Assembly: GCF_045062605.1 (NCBI RefSeq)
Contig: NZ_JBJGDW010000007.1
Span: forward strand, 1-64,000
Direction: 5' to 3'
Length of the DNA: 64,000 nt
From: Deinococcus sp045062605
GTDB lineage: Bacteria; Deinococcota; Deinococci; Deinococcales; Deinococcaceae
Below the pieces are notes generated by a model, which did no database searches, had not been told where the DNA came from, and worked only from the letters and a program-made list of their open reading frames with translations. This document shows, piece after piece, positions 37,833 to 45,646 of the stretch (positions are counted from its first letter, which is position 1; the number at the start of each line of letters is the position of its first letter). The position numbers and the translations under genes are program-made.

Positions 37833-38138
37833 TCCCCCCATTCTCGCCAATATTCATGATCCGGGACTGAGGCGGGAAGGTGAGGGAAGGCCCAATGGCA
37901 GGCAGATTGGATCACTTCTTGCGCCCCTCCACAGCCTCAGCCACAGCGCTGCGCCTCACGGCGTACCCCGCAACGCGCAGACTTCCAGTGACGCTCTCGA
38001 TCAACCCTCCTGGCCGCTGTGAACCTCTCCGCCGTCGCCAACTGCTTCTGGAGTGCGCTGGACATCTCCTTCCTGGGCATCCTTCAAAATTAATCCCCCC
38101 AGCCACTATAGCCGAGGGGATACCGTCAAGCCTTTTAA
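37833..38138. other. Intergenic region of about 300 bp
   Basis: No gene is supported here. Minus-strand frames around 37912-38070 are short, in three phases, and Arg-rich. A terminator lies at 38093-38121. Confidence 0.4.
38093..38121 (-). terminator. Terminator of the MDR reductase gene
   Basis: ATCCCC/GGGGAT arms around a 17-base loop are followed on the minus strand by TAATTTTG, 20 bp beyond the reductase stop. Confidence 0.55.
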
Positions 38139-38140
38139 CC

Positions 38141-39175
<1,035 letters not shown>

Positions 39176-39236
39176 GGGGGTATTGGGCTGCTTACGGGCG
39201 ACCATCAATGTAAGTTGAGACTCATTCCAGTTCGCT

Positions 39237-40493
39237 TTACATGTCCGGGCTGGCCTCGGCGGCCCTGCGGACCAGCGGCAGAATGGTCAGCCCCTGCACG
39301 GCAATGGTAAACAGCACGATGGCGTAGGTGACGGTCACGATATGCGTGCGGTACGGGCTGGCGGGCAGGCTCAGCGCCAGACTGATGGCGATGCCGCCTC
39401 GCAGGCCGCCCCAGGTCAGCAGCCGCACGGTGTAGGCCCCGTAGTCCTCGCGGGCGCGCACCAGCATGAACGGCAGTGCCACGCTGATCCAGCGGGCGGC
39501 CAGGGCCACCATGATCAGCACGGCGCTGGCGATCAGTTGCGCCCCGGTGGTGCGGGTCAGCAGCACGTCCAGCCCGATAAAGGCAAACAGCAGAATGTTC
39601 AACACCTGATCAATGGTTTCCCAGAAGCTTTCCACCAGTTCGCCCGTTTCCTCGCTGAAGACCGTGTGCCGATTGGCCGAGATCACCAGTCCGGCCACCA
39701 CCATCGCCAGCGGCCCACTGGTCTCCATCGCGGCGGCGGCCACGTACCCGCCCACCACCAGTGCCAGCGTGACCAGAATTTCCACGGCATGCTGGTTGAT
39801 GCTCCGCAGCAGGCGGTAGCCCAGCACCCCCAGCGCGGCCCCGAACAGCAGGCCGCCGCCCGCCTCCCGCAGAAACAGGATCAGGATTTCCAGCGCGCCC
39901 ACGCTGCCGTCGTGCCGTCCGCCGATGCCCGCGATGCCGGCCAGCGCCAGAAAAATAACCACGCCCACGCCATCGTTGAACAGGCTTTCCCCGGCTATCA
40001 GGGTCTCGATCCTGGCCGGAACCTTGGCCCGCTTCAGCAGGTCCAGCACCGCCACCGGATCGGTGGGACTGATCAGCGCCCCGAACAGCAGCGCCCAGAT
40101 CAGCGGCACGTCCAGCCCCACCAGACCGAAGACGAAATACGCCGCGAATCCGATCAGAAAGGTGCTGATCAAGGTACTGAGAAACGCCAGGGTCAGGATG
40201 CTGCCGCGCTGACGCAGGAGTTGGCGGGCGTCCAGACTCAGCGCCCCGGCGAACAGCAGCACGGCCAGGATGCCGTTCAGCACAAAGTTGGTAAAGTTCA
40301 GCGTTTGCAGCAGGCCCGCCGCCCAGCCGCGCACGCCGGGAATCAGGTGCAGCGCGTCCAGCCCGATCAGCACGACGCTGGCCAGCGCCCCGGCCAGCGT
40401 GACCCCCACGGTGGTGGGAAAGTGGAGAAAGCGCTCGTTGAGATAAGCGAAAAGTGCCGTGACGCACAGCAGCGTGGCGAAGGCGGTCAGCAT
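39237..40493 (-). CDS. CPA1-type Na+/H+ antiporter
   Basis: The 418-aa protein has about twelve membrane helices. Signature segments of NhaP/CPA1 exchangers are LLFGALISPTDPVAVLDLLKRAKVP (with the ion-binding Asp), ESLFNDGVGVVIFL and LTWGGLRGGIAISLALSLP. TACCAT seven bases before the ATG suggests a leaderless start. It probably exports sodium or potassium for pH homeostasis. No regulatory C-terminal domain is present. Confidence 0.92.
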   Translation of the reverse strand: MLTAFATLLCVTALFAYLNERFLHFPTTVGVTLAGALASVVLIGLDALHLIPGVRGWAAGLLQTLNFTNFVLNGILAVLLFAGALSLDARQLLRQRGSILTLAFLSTLISTFLIGFAAYFVFGLVGLDVPLIWALLFGALISPTDPVAVLDLLKRAKVPARIETLIAGESLFNDGVGVVIFLALAGIAGIGGRHDGSVGALEILILFLREAGGGLLFGAALGVLGYRLLRSINQHAVEILVTLALVVGGYVAAAAMETSGPLAMVVAGLVISANRHTVFSEETGELVESFWETIDQVLNILLFAFIGLDVLLTRTTGAQLIASAVLIMVALAARWISVALPFMLVRAREDYGAYTVRLLTWGGLRGGIAISLALSLPASPYRTHIVTVTYAIVLFTIAVQGLTILPLVRRAAEASPDM

Positions 40494-40563
40494 GGGCTTA
40501 ATGGTAGAGCGGCGGGGTCACCTCTTCCCGCTGCTGTCTGATCGCGCACCGGGCTGTGATAGG

Positions 40564-40974
40564 TCAGAGTGAGGCCGTCTCTGCTGCCGGGAGAAAGGCG
40601 TCGTGCTGGATCAATGAAGCCATGACGTCCAGTACGCCATTCTGGCCCTTGCGGGAGATGCCACGCTCAGCAGCGACGGCCTGCCACCATATGGGCTTGC
40701 GGTTCAGTAACGAAGGATCAGCCAGATACAGATGGTAAGCACATAAGGCGTGGCGGGCGTTTTCCCTCAGCGGTCTGTCAGATGACGCAGTACACCCACG
40801 GATATAGCCATGTTCGGCCAGACCCACGAACGCCGCCTTTGGACAGCCCTTGCCCCGGCTGGAAGCTGTGCCGGTGCCCTGTGCGGCCAGAGTCTGCACG
40901 GCGTTTTCCCAGGCTTGCTGCGGCGAGGTTCGTTGTTCCAGGGCCAGCCCCGTCATATCTGAGTACATCGTCAT
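40564..40974 (-). CDS. DUF6979-like protein
   Basis: The 136-aa protein has the KGCPKAAFVGLAEHGYI segment, which I associate from memory with DUF6979, and a C-terminal RKGQNGVLDVMASLIQHDAFLP. GAGGAGA lies upstream of the ATG. It starts 12 bp after the stop of the DUF7662-like gene, so the pair is an operon. Function is unknown. No membrane segment or nuclease motif is visible. Confidence 0.65.
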   Translation of the reverse strand: MTMYSDMTGLALEQRTSPQQAWENAVQTLAAQGTGTASSRGKGCPKAAFVGLAEHGYIRGCTASSDRPLRENARHALCAYHLYLADPSLLNRKPIWWQAVAAERGISRKGQNGVLDVMASLIQHDAFLPAAETASL

Positions 40975-40986
40975 GATGATCTCCTC

Positions 40987-41382
40987 TTACTTACTTTTTT
41001 GAAAAATAAGGGTTTCTGCGGCGAGGTCAAGCTCACTGGTTTTCCAGCCCACTGCCAGCCACGCGGTTGCCTGTGAATGGCTGTCTGTATTCGCCCACCA
41101 CGCCGCATGTTTTCTGGCCGAAGGCTTGAGCGGCTCTTCCAAAATGTCTTCAATCTGTGAGAAAGTCAGAGCAATGGCGGCTGCATCCTGTTCATGCAGA
41201 TACTTTGCAAGTCCCCGGTACTTGCGAGAGACAGGCGTGAAGTCAAAGTTCTGCGGAGGCAGCATGGTGGAGGGAAAGACCACCTGATTGAGATGCTGCA
41301 CCAGCTTTCCCGCGACTTCGGGTGAAACCAGATAATGCAATTCCTGCTCACCGTCCGAGATTCGGATGCTTACTTTCTGCAT
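40987..41382 (-). CDS. DUF7662-like domain protein
   Basis: The 131-aa protein has an N-terminal beta-rich part and a C-terminal module matching my memory of DUF7662: YRGLAKYLHEQ, LTFSQIEDILEEPLKPSARKHAAWWANT and SHSQATAWLAVGW. Its codons are less GC-rich than the neighbours, hinting at transfer. A promoter (TTGACT, 17 bp, TTTGAT) places -10 five bases before the ATG. It is the first gene of a two-gene unit. Confidence 0.68.
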   Translation of the reverse strand: MQKVSIRISDGEQELHYLVSPEVAGKLVQHLNQVVFPSTMLPPQNFDFTPVSRKYRGLAKYLHEQDAAAIALTFSQIEDILEEPLKPSARKHAAWWANTDSHSQATAWLAVGWKTSELDLAAETLIFQKSK

Positions 41383-41387
41383 ACTTA

Positions 41388-41416
41388 ATCAAAACATATT
41401 TTGTATCTGAAGTCAA
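41388..41416 (-). promoter_or_regulatory. Promoter of the DUF7662/DUF6979-like pair
   Basis: On the minus strand TTGACT (41416-41411), a 17-bp spacer and TTTGAT (41393-41388) end five bases before the ATG at 41382. A leaderless mRNA is likely. Confidence 0.55.
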
Positions 41417-41424
41417 TAAGATCA

Positions 41425-41453
41425 GCGGCACCCGAGTCATAACCCTGTGCCGC
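41425..41453 (-). terminator. Hairpin after the polysaccharide operon
   Basis: GCGGCAC and GTGCCGC are perfect 7-bp arms around 15 bases. On the minus strand the hairpin is followed by TGATCTTATT, 38 bp beyond the wecG-like stop. Confidence 0.5.
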
Positions 41454-41490
41454 CGAAATGCTGACCATTCTGAATTGTGCTGCTCAGTCC

Positions 41491-42327
41491 TCAGCTCCTG
41501 CTCGCTGTCCGTCCCCTATCAATTACCTTCTGGCCCAGCAGTTGCAGCATGAATTTGCCCACAAAGCGCGGGTTGTGCTTGGCGTAACGCTTCCACAGGC
41601 GGCGGGGTTCCATGATCAGGCGGAACAGCCACTCCAGCCCCAGTTTCTGCATGGCGGCGGGAGCCTGCCGGACCCGTCCGGAATGGAAGTCGAAGGCGGC
41701 CCCCATGCCCAGCAACACGGCGTCCAGTCGGCCCGTGTGGGCGGCCATCCAACGCTCCTGCTTGGGGCAGCCGATGCCCACGAACACGATCCTGGCCCCC
41801 GAATCGTTGATCTGCTGCGTGTACAGCGCGTCTTCCTCGGCGGTGGGGGGCCGGAAGGGCGGGGCGATCAGGCAGGCGATCTCGATGCCTGGATAGTGGG
41901 CGTGCAGAAAAACGACGAATTCTTCCAGACTCTCGGGCGTGCCGCCGTACAGGGCGATGGGAACGCCTTCACGGGCTGCGGCCTCGCAGACGTGCAGCAT
42001 CAGCGTGGGGCCGTACACGCGCTCGGCGTGCGGTACGCCCATCGCCTTCAAGGCCCACACCAGCGGCACGCCGTCGGAGGTGACCAGATCGGCCCTGTTG
42101 ACCACGTCCCGGAATTCGGCGCTGTCGCTGGTCTCCATGACCATGTGGACGTTGGAGGCACAGACATAGTGCCCCTGCCCCGAGCGTGCCCAGTCCATCA
42201 CCCGCGCCGTGGCGTCCGCGTAGGTCGTGACATCCACCCGCATCCCCAGAATCGAGCGGGAGGTCAGGGCGGCGGTGGGTGCGGCAGAAACGGCAGGGCG
42301 CAGATCAGGCGAGGTGGGAAAAGACAT
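41491..42327 (-). CDS. WecG/TagA/CpsF family glycosyltransferase
   Basis: The 278-aa GT26 enzyme transfers a sugar (UDP-ManNAc type) to a lipid-linked acceptor during cell-surface polymer synthesis. Conserved segments are YVCASNVHMVMET, ADLVTSDGVPLVWALK, YGPTLMLHVC, IALYGGTPESLE and VFVGIGCPKQERWM. AAGGAG precedes the ATG. It starts three bases after the stop of the polymerase-like gene and is probably co-transcribed with it. Confidence 0.92.
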   Translation of the reverse strand: MSFPTSPDLRPAVSAAPTAALTSRSILGMRVDVTTYADATARVMDWARSGQGHYVCASNVHMVMETSDSAEFRDVVNRADLVTSDGVPLVWALKAMGVPHAERVYGPTLMLHVCEAAAREGVPIALYGGTPESLEEFVVFLHAHYPGIEIACLIAPPFRPPTAEEDALYTQQINDSGARIVFVGIGCPKQERWMAAHTGRLDAVLLGMGAAFDFHSGRVRQAPAAMQKLGLEWLFRLIMEPRRLWKRYAKHNPRFVGKFMLQLLGQKVIDRGRTASRS

Positions 42328-42330
42328 TGT

Positions 42331-43869
42331 TCAGGACTCCTTGAGGGCAGTGGGGGCAAGCAGAGCGGAGGGCGACGCGGGAGAGTCGGACCGTGTGAAC
42401 AGGCGGCGCTGGGTTTCCAGGACGGCCAGCCCAAAGCCGAACAGACACCAGAACCAGATGCCCCCCTGCGGTCCTTCCAGATACACGTCGAAGGAGGCGT
42501 TGACCAGGAAAGCTGCCCAGTACGCAAAGATCCACAGGTTCAGATTGGCCCACAGCGTGTTCCGGGCGGCGCGTGCGCGGGCGTAGGCGCGCAGCAGGCT
42601 GAAGCCGAAGGCCAGTTGCAGCGCGGCCCAGGCCAGGAAGCCCGGCACCCCGGAGCGGGCCAGGAAGGTCATGTGGGCGTTGTGCGGGTTTCTCAGCGAG
42701 TGGTCCTCGTACACCTGATACCCGTCGGCGTCGGCCAGATTGATGCCGTAGCCCTTGCCGGTCCAGAAATAGGGGCCGTAGACGGTGTAATCCACGATGT
42801 CGTTCCACCAGTTCAGCCGCCAGGTACGGGTGCCCTCGCGCACATCTGAGCCGGAATCTCCGGCAATGCTCTGGACATTCAGCAGCAGGGCCTCGGCGGA
42901 AATGTCGCGCTGGCCGCCCAGATTGACCTTGAAGTTGGTGGCGATTAGCAGGGTCAGCAGCACGGCCACCAGATACACCGGGCGGCCCCAGCCGCTGCGC
43001 GGACGCAGCAGGACGATGAACGCGCCACTGGCGGTGATGGCCAGCGTCGCGGCGCGGCTCTCGGAAGTGGCCAGGATGCCCAGCAGGATCAGGCCCCACC
43101 ACAGCCATTCGTGCCAGCTTCGGCGGCGCTCCGGCGGCGTGAAGCGGTGGTGCAGACCCAGCAGCAAAAAGGCCACGACGCCTGCCAGATGCACGCCGAT
43201 GTCTCCGCCCTTGGGGTACAGCAGCGGGGTATCGCTGCCCGGCCACGCGGGGATAACATTCTTGAACAGTTTGAAGATCACGAAACTCAGGGGCGCGAAC
43301 AGCAGGAACCACGGGATGATGCGGGCGTACTGCGTCACCACCCGTTCCACCCAGCCCAGGCGCAGCAGCAGCCCCGCCACGATCAGCGCGAAAGCCGCGT
43401 AGAGCCAGGTCACGCCGTCGCGCAGCGCATCGATTTTGTAGAATCCGATGTACGGCGCCGTACTCATCAGGCCGATCAGCAGGAAAATGCCCAGCAGCGC
43501 CACCAGCCCCCGGTAATGGCGGATGCCCACCGTCCCCACCCGCCACAGCGCCAGCAGGCCCAGGCCCAACGCCATCTCGCCCACGAACAGCGGCGGCACC
43601 CCGATGTACGAGTAGCCCTTGCCCAGAAAGGCGTAGCCGAGCAGCGAAACGCCGATGAACCCCAGGGCGAACTGGGACAGGCGGTCCCATACGCGCACCA
43701 GCCCGGCCAACAACACCATCAGTGCGGCCAGTGCCCCGGCCAGCAGCGGTTGTTTGGTGGCCAGAACGCCCACCAGCAGCGCAGCAATCAGCAGTGCCAG
43801 CCACACCACCCATCCGGTGCGCGGCAGGTCACTTCTGGCCCTGGAGGACCGCAGCGGCATGGACTTCAC
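42331..43869 (-). CDS. O-antigen ligase/polymerase-like membrane protein
   Basis: The 512-aa protein has about ten or more membrane segments. A large extracytoplasmic loop near residues 310-410 includes WWNDIVDYTVYGPYFWTGKGYG and EDHSLRNPHNAHMTFLARSGVPG, the Wzy_C/WaaL hallmark with NPHN and AHN-like His. It would polymerise or ligate surface polysaccharide. ATG 43860 is an alternative start. It forms an operon with the WecG-type transferase. Confidence 0.88.
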   Translation of the reverse strand: MKSMPLRSSRARSDLPRTGWVVWLALLIAALLVGVLATKQPLLAGALAALMVLLAGLVRVWDRLSQFALGFIGVSLLGYAFLGKGYSYIGVPPLFVGEMALGLGLLALWRVGTVGIRHYRGLVALLGIFLLIGLMSTAPYIGFYKIDALRDGVTWLYAAFALIVAGLLLRLGWVERVVTQYARIIPWFLLFAPLSFVIFKLFKNVIPAWPGSDTPLLYPKGGDIGVHLAGVVAFLLLGLHHRFTPPERRRSWHEWLWWGLILLGILATSESRAATLAITASGAFIVLLRPRSGWGRPVYLVAVLLTLLIATNFKVNLGGQRDISAEALLLNVQSIAGDSGSDVREGTRTWRLNWWNDIVDYTVYGPYFWTGKGYGINLADADGYQVYEDHSLRNPHNAHMTFLARSGVPGFLAWAALQLAFGFSLLRAYARARAARNTLWANLNLWIFAYWAAFLVNASFDVYLEGPQGGIWFWCLFGFGLAVLETQRRLFTRSDSPASPSALLAPTALKES

Positions 43870-44259
43870 AGGCCGGTTTCCGTCATTTTCCCTACAAAGG
43901 AACGTGGGTGCAGAAAGACCGCTACAGTCCGTGCGCCCTGGAAGCGTTTGGTTTGAGGATGGTCAGCCGACTTGAAAGCAGGCCGATTTTGGGCGTGGAA
44001 CAGCGTGGACGGACGGCTCGCAGACATACTTCTCCCAGAAGAGACCAGGGACTTGGCCCAGGCCTCGTGATATGACGGAATGTAGACGCCAGGCCGCTAA
44101 TAAAAAATAAACGGGCAGGATGACCCTTTGGGCGGCCTCTGCAACCTTCCACCCGCGACGGGGCAAGGGGAAGGTACTGGACAGTGGACAACTCTGATTG
44201 CTGTTGCTCAGGCTTCCCTGACCTGGAGACTTTTTCTGGAAACTGCGCCCTGGAAGCTG
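43870..44259. other. Intergenic region of about 390 bp
   Basis: No gene is supported. Overlapping open frames have no start signal. CTGGAAGCTG-like direct repeats near 44236-44262 were noted. It should hold the promoter of the polymerase operon and the end of the beta-helix gene. Confidence 0.4.
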
Positions 44260-45468
44260 TTACCTCGAAACAGGCCCCACCGTGATTCTGGCCGCCCTGA
44301 GCTTGGCCAGCCAGCGGGTATATTCCTGGCGTTCCATGGTCAGGGTGATGCGGCCAGGAAGGATTCTGTTGCCGTAGCATTTGCCCGGTTCGCAGTCGGG
44401 AAACCAGGTGGGGTTCTGGGTCTCGCGGCCTTTGAGGGGATTGCCCCAGGCCACCAGGTTGTCGTGTACCGTGATGTTAAAAAATGTTTTTCTGGCCCTG
44501 TCACCGCCCGCGTCCCACACGTACAGGCCAACATTCTGGGCGGGAATGGGTGCCCCACTGGGAAGGTACCCACTGGCGATGATGCGGTTGTAGTAGACCT
44601 CGATATCGTGACCGGCAGACACGGCAATTCCGTTGTTGGACGTGGCCACGACCTGGTTTCTGTAGACCAGCACGTGGCCTGTCGCCTCGGCCACGGTCTT
44701 GGCGCTGCCGTCGCCCGCGTTAATGCCGCCGCCCGCATAGGTGCTGACGCGGGGATTGACGGCATACGCCCCCTGGATGTAGTTGTCGTGGATCTTGATC
44801 CGGCTGCTGGGCACGCCGCTGGACAGGTACATGTTGATGTTTTCCTCGGGGCGGCTCTTGCCCGGCTCATTGATGACCTGATTCCAGGCGATCTCCGCGC
44901 CGCTGATCTTGCGGACTGCATTGAACTGCACAAACTGCACCAGCCGGTATTCCTTGTCCGAATAGCGGCCCTTGCCCACGCTGTAGCGCCCGTCGATATT
45001 CAGGGCTTTGTTGCGCAGGATCTTGATGGTCTCCCCCAGCTTCGCCTGTCCCTTGTAGGCCCGCAGGTAAATGCCCGAAGTCCCGATCATCTCGTTGTTC
45101 TCCAGCACGATGTTCCTGAATTCCTCGGCGGCCAGGAAACGGCCCGGGTAGCGGTATTCCTTGAGGGGCCGGTCCGGGTTGAGCGCCACGCCCCGGGTGT
45201 TGCGGACCGTCAGGTTGGCGCTGGTGAACGCGGTGTAGATCAGCGTGCCCTTGCTCTGGATGTTAGATTTCTCGATGATGACCTTCTGACTGGTGGCCAC
45301 GGTCACGGCGGGCACCTTGGGGTCCAGGCTTTGCCAGTTGCCCCGGTAGGTGCCGCCCTTGCGGATCACGATGGGCTTGTCGTACTTGATCGTCTGCGCC
45401 GCGCCCACGGAACTGACGATCAGAAAGCACAGTAAGGCAAAAGGCAGAAGGCGGAAACCTGGGCGCAT
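44260..45468 (-). CDS. Exported right-handed beta-helix repeat protein
   Basis: The 402-aa protein has a signal peptide (GFRLLPFALLCFLIVSSVGAAQ). Parallel beta-helix rungs follow, rich in xIxxNxI/V patterns (NIVLENNEMIGTSGIYLRAY, IKIHDNYIQG, VLVYRNQVVATSNNGIAVSAG, ITVHDNLV). A Cys pair lies near the end (DCEPGKC). It resembles pectate-lyase-like or polysaccharide-epimerase folds and, next to polysaccharide genes, may modify an exported glycan. TATACT (45482-45477) eight bases before the ATG suggests a leaderless promoter. Confidence 0.85.
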   Translation of the reverse strand: MRPGFRLLPFALLCFLIVSSVGAAQTIKYDKPIVIRKGGTYRGNWQSLDPKVPAVTVATSQKVIIEKSNIQSKGTLIYTAFTSANLTVRNTRGVALNPDRPLKEYRYPGRFLAAEEFRNIVLENNEMIGTSGIYLRAYKGQAKLGETIKILRNKALNIDGRYSVGKGRYSDKEYRLVQFVQFNAVRKISGAEIAWNQVINEPGKSRPEENINMYLSSGVPSSRIKIHDNYIQGAYAVNPRVSTYAGGGINAGDGSAKTVAEATGHVLVYRNQVVATSNNGIAVSAGHDIEVYYNRIIASGYLPSGAPIPAQNVGLYVWDAGGDRARKTFFNITVHDNLVAWGNPLKGRETQNPTWFPDCEPGKCYGNRILPGRITLTMERQEYTRWLAKLRAARITVGPVSR

Positions 45469-45577
45469 GAAATCCCAGTATAGGTCAGTCAGGTGAACGG
45501 AGGACCAATCTGATCAACCGCTGGAGGATATGACTCCGTCAATGACCTGACCGTGTTCCGCGTCTCACCCATCATCC

Positions 45578-45607
45578 GTGGTCACCCTGTACGTGGTCAC
45601 CCTGGAC
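45578..45607. repeat. Two imperfect 15-bp tandem repeats
   Basis: GTGGTCACCCTGTAC is followed by GTGGTCACCCTGGAC in the gap between alaS and the beta-helix gene. No function is evident. Confidence 0.6.
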
Positions 45608-45646
45608 CTAGAGGCGGTGAACCGAACCCGATAGTGCGAGACGGGT

